The notes under the pieces are model-generated. The model had not been told where the DNA came from, did no database searches, and saw only the letters and a program-made list of their open reading frames with translations. A program made the position numbers and the translations under genes. DNA of 64,000 bases from Rhytidiadelphus loreus (Eukaryota > Streptophyta > Bryopsida > Hypnales > Hylocomiaceae): the NCBI GenBank assembly GCA_947034895.1, contig OX344761.1, forward strand, positions 37,212,863 to 37,276,862. The letters are read 5' to 3'. Within the stretch, counting starts at the first letter, position 1. The number at the start of each line of letters is the position of its first letter. Positions 1 to 11,100 of the stretch are shown one piece after another.

Positions 1-120
1 TGAAATTTCTGTCATTTTGGACGCGTTGTTTTGGACAAAATCTAACAGAAATCTGTTGTTTTGGACAGATTTCTGTTAGATTTTGTTCAAAACAACGCGT
101 CCAAAATGACAGAAATTTCA
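1..120. repeat. Near-perfect 120-bp palindrome (foldback)
   Basis: Bases 1-55 are the reverse complement of 66-120 with one mismatch (position 34 against 87), around a 10-base loop at 56-65. Transcribed, this would form a 55-bp hairpin. The window starts at the left arm, so the true outer boundary and any target duplication cannot be seen. It is most likely a foldback or MITE-type element, or the core of one. No coding potential is seen. Confidence 0.85.
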
Positions 121-239
121 AATTTTCTACTAGTGTCAATAGGTAGTCTGCTTTTCTTTTTGACAATTAAGGTACATTGGAAAACAAGAATTCTACTTAG
201 CTATTTACTCCAACCAAGCACCCCTTGCCCTTGTCCATT

Positions 240-455
240 CACTATAAGAAATCCGCGTTTTAAATGGCGTTTTGTAATTTTTTCAGACGGATTTTAGGTG
301 ACGTCGGAAAAAACAACTTGTGTTTTTTCACGTCCAATATAACATACATATGTTATATTGGACGTGAAAAAACACAAGTTGTTTTTTCTGACGTCACCTA
401 AAATCCGTTTGAAAAAATTACAAAACACCAACTAAAATGTGAATTTCTTATAGTG
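240..455. mobile_element. 216-bp palindromic CACTA-type MITE with ATT target duplication
   Basis: The element starts CACTATAAGAAAT and ends in the inverse, ATTTCTTATAGTG, the terminus of En/Spm (CACTA) transposons. It is flanked on both sides by ATT (237-239 and 456-458), the 3-bp duplication that superfamily makes. The arms (about 240-346 and 349-455) pair over almost their whole length with a 2-base centre, so the element is one long hairpin. It encodes no protein and must depend on a transposase supplied elsewhere. Confidence 0.9.
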
Positions 456-569
456 ATTGGTACTACGGATCTATGAAATATTTTTTCTAGTAATGACCAT
501 TCATTGGCAAAGTCTCTCTTCCAAAAAAAATGTAGTGAGCATTCTTTGAAAGTTTTTGAGTTTAACACA

Positions 570-795
570 AAAACATTGACACAAACATTTGGTGTTTGAT
601 GGATGATACATAATCCTTCTAGTAGGATAGAAGTAGTGCAACTATTCATCCTTGGAATTTTGTTGTAAAAAGGGGAAGTCTTCAACAAGAGTTTGATTTC
701 CAATGAGTGTTTTTGCTATTTGTTAAGCCTATGATTCACATGGTAATGAAAAGGGATGATTTCCAAAGTTATCCATTTGTCCTTTAAGGGTTAAA
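570..795 (-). repeat. Dispersed repeat, family R1, copy 1
   Basis: This stretch, read in reverse complement, resembles 36565-36775 and 57845-58066. Shared blocks include the segment around TCCTACTAGAAGGATT, the block around GGATGAATAGTTGCACTTC, and an outer edge of TTAACCCTTAAAGGACAAA type. Copies are clearly diverged and carry no open frame. It could be a decayed transposon end or MITE; the ends are not resolved. Confidence 0.6.
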
Positions 796-1228
796 AAAAT
801 CACCCAAAGTAGTGCTTTTGTTCCAATCAAGAGATTCTTTGACTCATTCACTACATTAAAGTAAAACAACCCTTTGTGGTCACATGACCCATAGTGGACA
901 CCTAGAAAATGATTCCATTATGGGTTTGTTTTTTCAATACGTGAGATTTGGACCACAATGCATGTCTTACATGACAATAATGGAGTGATTAGGAACCTCA
1001 TTAGGAACTTCTAACTTTTCAGTGTGAATTCATTGTAAGAATTGACTTTTTAGGCCTTCCAAGTTAGAAAATATTATAACTGCTTTAGGTGAGCAAGATG
1101 AGCATCATGGATTCAAATTTTGTTGGTTTTGGAGTAGTCTACAGCCTCTTTTGGGCCATGATGCATTAAACACTTCAAAAATTCATAGCAAATTCACACT
1201 TTGTCAAAAAATATATAATTTCAATTGT

Positions 1229-1300
1229 TCTCACACTTTCTCACACTTTCTCACACTTTCTCACACTCTTTCTCACTCTTTCTCACACTTTTCACACTTC
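1229..1300. repeat. CTTTCTCACA simple tandem repeat
   Basis: A run of about six imperfect copies of a 10-11 base unit (TTTCTCACAC). This is ordinary low-complexity sequence. The surrounding stretch from 800 to 2280 holds no gene that I can support. Confidence 0.85.
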
Positions 1301-2286
1301 TCTTTATGTGGGGAAAAAAATTGAAAAATTTCAGCAACGGCATGAAGCCAAACTCCTAATTCTGAGTTGCCTAATTTTAGCAATGGGTTGTTTTACCATT
1401 AGTTGCCTTGCCATTGTTCATTGTCCCATAAGCATGGACACAGTCCCATCAAGTCTCTTTCAAGGAACTCATTGACAAAAAGGTGGGGAATTGCTAATCC
1501 TTGCATTTCCAGCCATCAAAAGTTCTTCACTGATTTGTGAGTCAGTGTGTCCATGTTTCAACGGCTCAAATTGGGGGGCTTTCGAAATGGGGTGAAACTG
1601 AAATTTCTTGCAAGTTGAAGATTTGGTTTTGAAAACAGATAAAAACAATCATCCAGAAGTGACGAACAATTGCATCGAGTGACGGAGAATCCCATCGCAG
1701 CCAGCTTCTTCTTGGCTGATCCGTTTGTCACACGTTAACACGAGTCGAAGCTACCTCTCACACAACTGGCTCGATCTACGTACCTAACCTTCAGCAGTTC
1801 ACTTCATACCTTGTGCCTGGGTTACCACCAGCCCACCGACCATTATCACGTTTTCTGCACGATCAGAAATGGAATAATGTTCATACAGGCAATTCCGTCT
1901 GTACCGACTAGTTGGCACTCAACTAACATGCATACAAAATATCATTTCAACAGTATCATATATATATGCTGCGGCTGTGGGACCGCTAGCTGGGTCCCGA
2001 ACAGGCAGCTTTGAGCCATAACTCCTGCGAGGAAAATCAACAGTATACGTAGGTACACTTATCATACGCACTAACTTAGCTGACTGTGTGGACTGATGAA
2101 ACTATAATATTGTAAAATTTGAGATGGATGCTTCAGCCATGCACAGAAGGAAATATCATCGGTAGGTTGCTGCCCAATTAGATACAGTCACGGATCACGA
2201 TTTGGCTGAAGGCCGAGGAGGTTCACACAGAGATAAGCACGACACTACGGCAAACCCTGACAAAAGTTACCCCAAACCATCAAGCA

Positions 2287-2704
2287 CCATCAAAAGCTAT
2301 GGCAAATTGACAACCACACAGGCTATAAGAGTACTATAGACTTGGACGTTGTCAAGAAGGTGTAGTTGTTAGCAAACACCCCAAATTTGATAAACCATCA
2401 AAAGCTATCAACCACGTATGCTAATTAAGAGGAGAGCCACGCTTGGACTTTGTCAAGAGGGTGTAGTTATTAGCAAAGACACCAAATCCAGTAAACCATC
2501 AAAAGTTATCAACCACACAAGCTATAAGAGGATAGCCACATTTGGACTTTGTCCAAGAGGCCGGTGTAGTTTTAGCAAAAAACCCAAATTCAATAAACCA
2601 TCAAAAGCTATCAACCACATGTATATGCTAATTATTAAGAGTATAGCCAAATTTGGACTTTGTCAAGAAGGTGTAGTTTTAGCAAATATCTCAAATCCAA
2701 TAAT
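2287..2704. repeat. Four-copy tandem repeat, unit 101-108 bp
   Basis: Units begin with CCATCAAAAG at 2287, 2395, 2496 and 2598, giving periods of 108, 101 and 102. Each unit carries the same landmarks in order: CCATCAAAAGCTAT, a TATAAGAG or TAATTAAGAG block, TTGGACTTTGTCAAGA, GTGTAGTT and TTAGCAAA. The third unit has a short insertion (GGCC). A frame stays open across part of the array, but its product is only the repeat and matches no family I know, so I treat it as non-coding minisatellite DNA. Confidence 0.85.
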
Positions 2705-3202
2705 GAATAGGTATCTTTTACACCGCACATTCATCGAAGCCTATTCCTTTGGTAATGAGAGATATTTTTGCAGAAGTTGTTCACACTAGGGGGAGGGTTT
2801 CTCAAATTCCATCTTTAGAGTCTCCAATTTGACTATTATTTTATTTTGTTGTATTTTAGGTTCACACCTATAGAGATGGGGTGGTAGGATAAGAGTGGCA
2901 TTAGTATTCACCATACCATTAGTTTGTTGTTCAGTAGAATGACGGGATAATGCACTTAGAATTGTTGCTTGTAAAGAAGGATTTTTTTTTCAAACTCTGT
3001 AGACATAGGTTTTTGTGATATGGAGAACATACACAATTCATAAAGTGGCTATAAGTGAAGAATGACATTCTTGATTAGCTCCACTGTTCAATTCTACACA
3101 CTACCACCTCACATTCTAGTAAGGCTTGGCAATTAGTAAGCAAAGCATGTGGGAATGCAAGGGTAAAGGTATATCACCTATTTTTGACAATGTTAAACAT
3201 TT

Positions 3203-3352
3203 TAGCATGTATTTGATCGAGTAATGGTGGGTGGGTGGGGAATAATTTTTCTAGTCAGGAAATAAAAATAATGGAGATTGCACTATTTTTTGCTAATTTT
3301 TCATCTAGTTTGGAATTAGTAAAGTAGATTACAATCCAACTTGTTCTCGATG
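3203..3352 (+). repeat. Dispersed repeat, family R2, copy 1
   Basis: This segment matches 63847-64000 in the same orientation. Common blocks are GGAATAATTTTTCTAGTCAG, ATTGCACTATTTTTT and CCAACTTGTTCTC. Both copies are diverged and neither encodes protein. The second copy runs off the right edge of the window. Confidence 0.65.
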
Positions 3353-3662
3353 TATAGGCAAACCTATTTCCAACAAGTGCAAAACTTTAATGTGTTATTA
3401 AAAGGTGTCAATGTGTTATTTGTCACACAACAATGAAGTTGTTGTTAAACCACACCATATTCCCCTCATTCACGAAAATAAGTCACCCTATATTGAACAA
3501 TTGGGCCTATTGTCAAAAATAGGTGATATACCTTATGATCAACAATACTAATGTGTGAGCGTGGAAATGCAAGCATGTGAGCCTTAAACACATGTGTATA
3601 AGTAGATATCCTACAACCATTGAAGGTGCTTATACTATAAACACCTATAATATAGGTATCTA

Positions 3663-4637
3663 CACTAGAAGAAAATGAGGGTTTTTGCAACTACAATATG
3701 CAACTCATTTTGTAGTTGCATAGGACGTTTGCAACTAGGTGACAATGTAGAGTCCGTAGTTGCAGTGGATAAGTCGCATTAGTTGCAGTCTAGTTGCAAG
3801 GTTTTTTTGTCATCCGACACCATACAAAGAACTTCATCCTTGTGTGCAACTTGTTTGCAACTTGCTTGCAACTTGTAGATTTGTAAATTTTAAAATATAA
3901 ATCTCAATGATTTGTAGATTTCAAATTTTCAGATCTACCTCCTTTTTAGATTTTAGAATTTCAGAACTACCTTTTTCTTAGATTTTAGAATTTCAAATCT
4001 ACCTTTTTCGAGATTTCAAAATTTCAAATCTACCCTCTTCCTAGATTTAAAAATTCCAGATCTACCTTCTTTCTAGATTTCAAAATTCAATTTCCTAGAT
4101 TATAAAATTTCTTGAATTTTAATTATTTTTTAAATTCTTATATACAAAATCTACAAATTGTAGAAACCCACAAATTATAGAAATCTTAGAATTCTATCAA
4201 AAGAATTCATTACATAAGACTATAACAACTTACAAGTCTTATATGTTCAATCTAATGGTACTCTTTACAATTGATATGGGTCAATTGATATAACACGAAT
4301 GGGAATGAACTTTGAAAGCAATTAGGAAACAATTAGAGTGCAACTAAGAAACAATTAGAGTGCAACTAAGAAACAACTAGCGTACAACTAGGAAACAACT
4401 ATGGTCATTTTACAGTTGCATAATAGTTGCATAGGACACTAGTTGTTTCCTAGTCTTTTTTTGCAACTACGGAATGACTACTTTGCAACTAAAACAATGA
4501 ATGAATGTTGTAAAACAATGACACAAAACAACTACATTAGATTTGGTGCAAATAGAGAGGAAACTAGTTGCATGACAGTTGCATAGGGCACTAGTTGCAT
4601 AGTAGTTGGTTGTGCCGGATGTGTTTTTCTTCTAGTG
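3663..4637. mobile_element. 975-bp non-autonomous CACTA transposon with CTA target duplication
   Basis: The ends are CACTAGAAGAAAA and its inverse, identical over 13 bases. The element is flanked by CTA at 3660-3662 and 4638-4640, the 3-bp duplication typical of CACTA elements. Both subterminal regions are packed with the motif TTGCAACT / AGTTGCA in both orientations, as expected for transposase-binding repeats. Near the right side lie about 3.5 copies of a 22-bp unit (4321-4396). The interior is AT-rich and has no transposase frame, so the element is a deletion derivative or MITE-like passenger. Confidence 0.9.
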
Positions 4638-4731
4638 CTATAACATAGTACACTATAATCATGAAAGACCTTTATAATATAGACACCTATAACACATGTG
4701 TATATTGTATAGTCTTCTAGATTCACGGTAA

Positions 4732-5146
4732 TAAGGTAGTGTGCTCATAAACCGCCCCTCTTCTTCAAATCGTCCCGTAGATAGTTGTAGAATGGATGCA
4801 AGGTGATCCTCGAATGGACCTCTTTGCTTTGTTAACAAATTCAAGAAGAATTGTTTTTTTAATTGTAAGAGCCAATCATTGGCTGTGATTTCAGCACATT
4901 TCTTTATAAGTCACAAGGGGACGTATTTTTGGACACCTATGGTCACAAATAGGTGCCTATGACCTAGATCTTTGTAAATTTATAAGTAATTCAAAAATGC
5001 TTGGAAAAATATGAAACTGCTTGTGTTGGGTTCTGCATCTATTTTTCTTTCTCTGAAAAATGATCTAAAAATCATTTTGTCCCTGGAAACCTGTGAAAAA
5101 AGGCGTGTCAGCCCTTAAAGTGACGGTTTGTGAGCACACTACCTTA
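4732..5146. mobile_element. Small inverted-repeat element (415 bp), family R3, copy 1
   Basis: The left end AAGGTAGTGTGCTCATAAAC and the right end GTTTGTGAGCACACTACCTT are inverted copies over about 22 bases with one mismatch. The interior is non-coding and partly resembles 37990-38200 in reverse complement. Flanking bases (TAA left, and the TTA overlapping the right end) do not give a decisive target duplication. I call it a probable MITE. Confidence 0.6.
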
Positions 5147-8109
5147 CCACTCGTAAGTTCAAGTGTGGTCATACCCTAAGTTCGTGAGTATGATAAATCA
5201 TAAATAGAGCTCCAGTTTCTGATGAGCTGTATCGCAACTGTCCGAACGAAATTCAAGGACGGGCCTTCGTAAGTGATGACTTGAGACTGACTTCACAACT
5301 ACCGAGCATCTTCAAGGCCAATGAATGATGTTGCCCACATGTTTCTTCAGATTCTGTGGAGATTTTAAAGATGTCTTCACACAATCTTACAAAACGGAAT
5401 GTTGACTACCAAAGACACCAACTGGGGAGCATTGCCACAGGTAAGGTAGTGGAATTGGCAATGGAGTGTTTTGCATTGTGCAATTCAAGCATCGGAATAA
5501 GCTCAGAAGGTTCAAAAGAACCAGGATGGCAGTATTTACTGTGGGCTACACCTACTAGCACAACTTTATCCCCAAATGAACTGTAGATAGAGGACAAGAT
5601 TGATCAAATGAAATTTCCACCGGTATCAGCTTCACAGGAGCTCTAAAGTTGACACTGCAAGGATTGAGGGATACTATGAGAACAACCGTTCTGCTCAACA
5701 GTGAGAAGAGGCAGTCTACTCGACACTATACTATCTAGCCCATGAAAGAGAATAGGATCCTTGAGACAAGGACACCTTACTGCGTGAAAACGCAGAAGAA
5801 TCTAGCCCATAACCTAAACCCTAAAGTTTGAAAAGTAGAAGTCACGATTTACAAAACACCACACAGAGTAAGGATTAAATTATGCAAACGCACCAGCTTT
5901 TAAAACCCTGGCTAGAAAGCCATTCGGGCAGCCCCAGAAAGACTAAAAATCAGATTCCAACACTACTGCAATCGCCAAAGATTTCAGCAACAGAACCTGT
6001 AGAACCGAAGACATAAATTCACAAGCCACACATCATTCTTTCAGCTGTCCAACATTGCCCAAACCCGAAACTGGCAGTCTACAAACCTTCAGCCTGCTTG
6101 GATTCCTGGCATACGCTCATCGCAAGCATGGAAGTGATCCCGCGCATCCTTCAACACGAGCGCCATCCTTCGCCTCGGAGCAGAGCGATCGCCAATCAAT
6201 TGGCAACAAACTGAATTTCATCCCCTCCGAAACGAAAGGAGTCCCTGTCCACGTCACGGTCTTAGCCTACGACCGCCACTGTAAGAAGATTCTCCACTCG
6301 GTCATCGCCAACTTTTCACTGACGGCGACAATAATTGCGCCATTAGTCTCAAGCAGTCTCAGTCAAGGCCGTTTAGCGGTATTGTTTGAGTATTTATTCG
6401 AATCATTCTCTTGTGGTGGGCATCTCCAGTCCTCTTGACCCGGTGTTCGAGAACATCTGGATGCCTGGATCCCACCACTAAGCCCACTTTCTCTGCTCTG
6501 TTGTACATTGTACATGACATTCGCAATTAATTAAGGTGCGACGAGGATGATCCTTACGATCTGCTTAGGATGCTGTCTTATCGGGTCGAAATTGCAACAC
6601 GGCGGGCTCCCTTTTGGGGAGGTCACAAACAGATATAAAATTGTACATACCGCTTGGCGCTCGTTCAATTCGCTCAGACGCTCAGTGGAGCCCAAGCGCC
6701 CGTTGTATTTTATTGGCTCTTTGGGCACAGACACGACCTTTCTACACTTCTACTGTAATCTGACAACGCAGAGATAGAACCTACATCTACAGAGAAGCTA
6801 TATTGTCTGTAGCGTACAAACTGCTTGTTTTGCTGCAGTGCTGGCGCCTGCAGGGTCCCTTGACTTGATCAATCCGTGCAGGGAGCAGTGGAGCACTTGT
6901 TACGTGTGCAGTTGCGTGGAAACCTAAAGAATTTCCTCGCCCCGATACGGGCGGTCAGAATATTGTACACTGGTGAGTGACGAGGCCGCCAGTTTGCTGC
7001 CTACCACTGTTCCCCTTGCGTTGCTCTGTGCCGTATCTGAGAGGGAAACTGTCCAAGTTTGTGGGCAGTGACTCAGGGAGCATCTACACATTCATCTGTA
7101 TTCGATATCTCTGCAAGCTGCCGTTGCTTGGCAACTTGTTTCATTGATCGATTGATCCATTTCTGGACGCACGCATCGTTGGGAGACTTCTCAATCTACT
7201 GGAGCATTGCTCTAGGTACTCAAGCGCCATACCCGCTCACAAAGATTTGCAAGAAGTGAGGGATCCACTTTCTTGTAAAAGAAATTGACAGGGATCAGAA
7301 GCTGTGGTGATTCGTGCTAGCTTTTGTCAGAGATAGAAAGAGTGTCACTGTCGGACTTAGATCGTAGCTTTCTTGGTTTTCTGTTTTTGCACTGTGCGCA
7401 GTTTTGATTGCTGGTGCAACTCTGTTCTCTTTCGTGGTGGTTTGCTGGTGATGAAATTGTCACTTTAATGAGAGATTTTGTGGTGTAGAACGGAATTTCA
7501 CCATAGCGCAGCAAGGGGAGTTGTGGGATCCAGAGCCGGGACGCCATGGCTGTGCCAGGATTCGAGATTCGAGGTCGCTTCAGGGTATGGGAGACGGTGT
7601 GCTGTGTGCTGAATGGTGGTTGAGTGTCGGTGCCCACCGCCTTCGTGTGACGAGTTCAACCACAGGTAGAGATCTAAGCAAACCTCCCTGTTTCACTGCT
7701 TCTGTACTCCCGTTTCGTGCAGAAGAGTGATGGCAGCAATTGCAAGACGCACAAGCTGACATTGAGAGACGAATGATCTTAGCTTTCTTGTTCTATCAGC
7801 AGGGATCATTGTCCGAGAGTAGACTTTAGCACACAATGAGGTGCACATTGAGTGTCAGACCATGTATAGTGTTGCAATTGCTGAGATGTACATTCAGGAG
7901 AGCTGAAATTAGAACTAGAATCTATTGCTCGGTTTGATATGAGAAGATCGCGTTGTTTATTCTGCTGGAGGATGCTTGATTGAAGACTTTTCTCAGGAAT
8001 TTCAACATCTTATGCAGCGAACTATTAGGACTTGACAGAGTCTGCTAGGTCGAATCAAAGCAGAGTTTCAACACATTTTGGGCGACGAGCTTTGAGTTTT
8101 GTCGATACG
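5147..8109. other. Non-coding upstream region of the chimeric kinase gene
   Basis: No coding gene is supported here. The stretch from about 5900 is less AT-rich than the DNA to its left and probably contains the promoter and 5' leader of the gene starting at 8110. A telobox (AAACCCTAAA type) lies at 5816-5825 and a TATAAAA-like run near 6635. Short open frames, for example one opened by the ATG at 7546 in a GCCATGG context, match nothing known and may be upstream frames in a leader. A leader intron is possible, but I cannot place the transcription start. Confidence 0.4.
5816..5825 (+). promoter_or_regulatory. Telobox AAACCCTAAA
   Basis: This decamer is the plant telo-box found in many 5' regions of growth and translation genes. 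It is about 2.3 kb upstream of the 8110 start codon, so its link to that gene is uncertain. Confidence 0.4.
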
Positions 8110-11100
8110 ATGGCTGAATCGGAGGATACTAGACGCGCCATTGGCATCGATTTGGGGACTACAAACAGTCGTGTTGGGATCTGGTTAGATGAGGAGAATC
8201 GTTTCAAGCTCGTCCTTAACGACCATGGGAATCAAAGTACGCCCAGCTATGTCGCCTTTACAGAAACGGAGCGTCTCATTGGCGACGCAGCCAAGGATCA
8301 AGTGTCGAGGAACCCTGCCAACACAATTTTCGGTGCGTTTCTCGTCACGCTAGGTGCTTTCTTGAGACTATGGAGAAGGAAAGAAAGCCAACAGTTTACC
8401 AATAATTGAGCATGTTTTGGTGTCGTGTTTTTTGACCTTGAAGGGACCAAGGGTTCATGGTTTGGAAATGATTAATTCAATCGATCCTGTTGTGAACACC
8501 ATAATTAAGATGGGGCAAAATTTTGTATCGCCTATACCAGTAAAAACCATTCCATGTGTTGGTTAAGAAATAGTTAAAATTGGAGAAAAGAAAGTCCCCC
8601 ACAGGACCTGCTCAACTCTGCCAACCATCACTCGGTCCTGCAAGGTTAAAAAGTCGTAGGCAATAGATTGATACTTCGGAGCACGTTTTGCTTCTCTAGT
8701 CAAAATCCATTCGTATTCAAGGCATCAGACTGCAACCTCAAATCTATACTAGTTCTACTTGTGGAGCTTTGTGCACTTGAATGTCTTAATTTCTGGCGCT
8801 TTGATACACGCCACTTTTTCCAAATGGGATCATCATGGTACTTGTTTGTATTGCAGATGCGAAGAGGTTGATCGGGAGAAAATTCAGTGCCTTGGGAACC
8901 GATTCTGACAAAGTGCGCATCCAATGGCCATTTCGAGTGACTTGTGGGAAGGATGACAAGCCCGTGATCCATGTCGAATACAAGGGGAAGGAAAAAGTCT
9001 TTCCTGCGGAAGAAGTGTACGCTATGATCCTGGGGCAGATGAAAGATCTCGCTGAGGTTTCCTCCGGGTCCGTTGTCAATGGAGCTTCTGTCAGTGTTCC
9101 TCATTGCTTCAACTCAGCACAAAGACAAGCTACTCGAAACGCCTGCACCATGGCTGGTTTGGAGACCGTGATCCTTGTTAATGAGCCCGTTTGTGCTGCC
9201 CTCGCGTATACAGTAGCCAACACTACCCGTCCATCCCTTGGCGAGAAAAAAATCATGATTTTCGACCTTGGAGGTGGTTCACTGGACGTGACTTTGTTCA
9301 GCATTGAGGAGGGGGTTATTGAAGTCAAGGCAACCAGCGGCGACAGTCAATTGGGAGGGGAGGATTTTGACCTAAGGTTGCTCCATCATTTCATTCAAGA
9401 AATCTCGCAGAAACACGAGAGGGACGTCACCAGTCATCCACGTGTGGTAAGGAGATTGAAGAAGCAAGTGGAGAGGGTCAAGGTAGCCCTTTCCTCGGAG
9501 ATGGAAACTGCCATTGAGATTGATGCCTTGCTCGAAGATTTCGATTTCCACTCTAGCATCTCCCGAGCCTGCTTCGAGGAGATGAACGCTGACCTTTTTG
9601 GGAAATGCGTCCAGTGTGTGGAAGAGTGTCTGCAACGTGCACAGATGGAGAAAGCCGACGTCTACGAAGTGGTGATGATTGGGGGCTCTACTCGTATCCC
9701 CAAGGTGCAGCAACTTTTGGCGGAGTTTTTCAAAGGCGAAGAAAAATTGAAGAAAGCCATCGACGATGCTGTTGTTTGTGGCGCTGCTATTCGATCGGGA
9801 ATCTCTCGTGGGTACAAAGCTTTTGCAGATTATCTTGTAGTGGACGTGGCGCCCATGTCCTTAGGTTTGGAGACAGTTGGAGGGGCAATGCATGTGATGC
9901 ACGCACGAAACTCTAGCATTCCCAAGAGCTGTGAGCAGCTGTTCACTACTTGTTATGACAACCAGACGGGTATTTTTATCCAAATCTACGAAGGCGAAAA
10001 TCCTCAAGCATGCGGGAATATGTTGATTGCCACCATGGAACTCTCTGGGATTCCTCCTGCTCCATGTGGTGTGCCTCAGATCCTTGTGCGTTTTGACATC
10101 GATGCTGATGGTATCTTGACGGCTTTAGCTAAAGATAAGACAACCGGGAAGAAGGTGGAGGTTAACATGGTAAAGTATTCAAAGCTCTATAACCATACTA
10201 GCTTTTGGATCTTTTTTGAACTTTATTCTTGTCTTTTTGTGTTAAAATTGTTTTCAAGAAGACAGTGCTTGTCAAGGACAGCGTTTTTTTTCCTTTAAAT
10301 ACTTTCGAATTAGAAGTAAGCAGTAACAATGAAAAGCAAGGCTGCACTGACTCGAAATTTCATCTGCAGGAGGATATTGACGTTGCCACTAGTAGAGTGA
10401 ATGACGATGACGAGCGCCGCCAAAGGTTTCCCATGCAGGTTCGAAATTCCAAAATCAGAGTACATTTCTTGCAAGTCTTCACTACATCAATCTGGGATGA
10501 AGAATTTGAGTGATTCAAAGTGGGGTTGCTGGCCTTGTTTGCAGAGAAATTAGGGGTGAATCTAATGACGAATGCTATGAATTGGTGTTGGCAAGCCTTT
10601 GTTATGTGATTCAATCACGAAACCGAAGTAATGTTGAATTTAAGGACAAATCTGTTGCCTTCTAAATTCCACTTCTTGTTTGTAGGTGTATCATCCCTCT
10701 GAGAATCCACATGATCCCATCAGCCCGTCAGGACCACATGAATCAAGCAATTTCAATGCGAGCAGTCCACATGAACCGAGCAAGACTGTTGAGACTAGGT
10801 CGCCAGAGCTGAGTTACGTGCCACCACAAGCAGTTGAATCCAACATCACCGTAGTGAAAAGTTCTCAACCTCCATTGGCATTTGAATTCAATAACAACGT
10901 GAAGAGCGCGTCTTCTGAACCACATGAGTCAAGCAATACATTTGAGATGACTTTACAGGAGTTTCCTCAACCACCACCAGCAAGTGAATCAAACAAGAAT
11001 GTGGAGAGCAGGTCGCTGAGAATTGTAGAACCACCACTGGCATTTGAGCCATTGGAGTTTTCTGAACGACCACAAGAAAATGTTCAACCAAGTAATGCTG

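Noticed and set aside
1229..2704. CRISPR-like array from regular repeats
   Set aside because: The units are 100-bp minisatellites or simple repeats in a plant nuclear genome, without repeat-spacer structure.
6055..6438. A 127-codon open frame upstream of the kinase gene
   Set aside because: It lacks family similarity, has a Ser/Pro composition of no clear kind, and no splice partners that improve it. It lies where a promoter is expected.
7546..7640. ATG in good context (GCCATGG) that could be the true start of the Hsp70 gene
   Set aside because: The frame stops after about 20 codons and no donor joins it in phase to 8110 with confidence. Kept only as a possible upstream frame.
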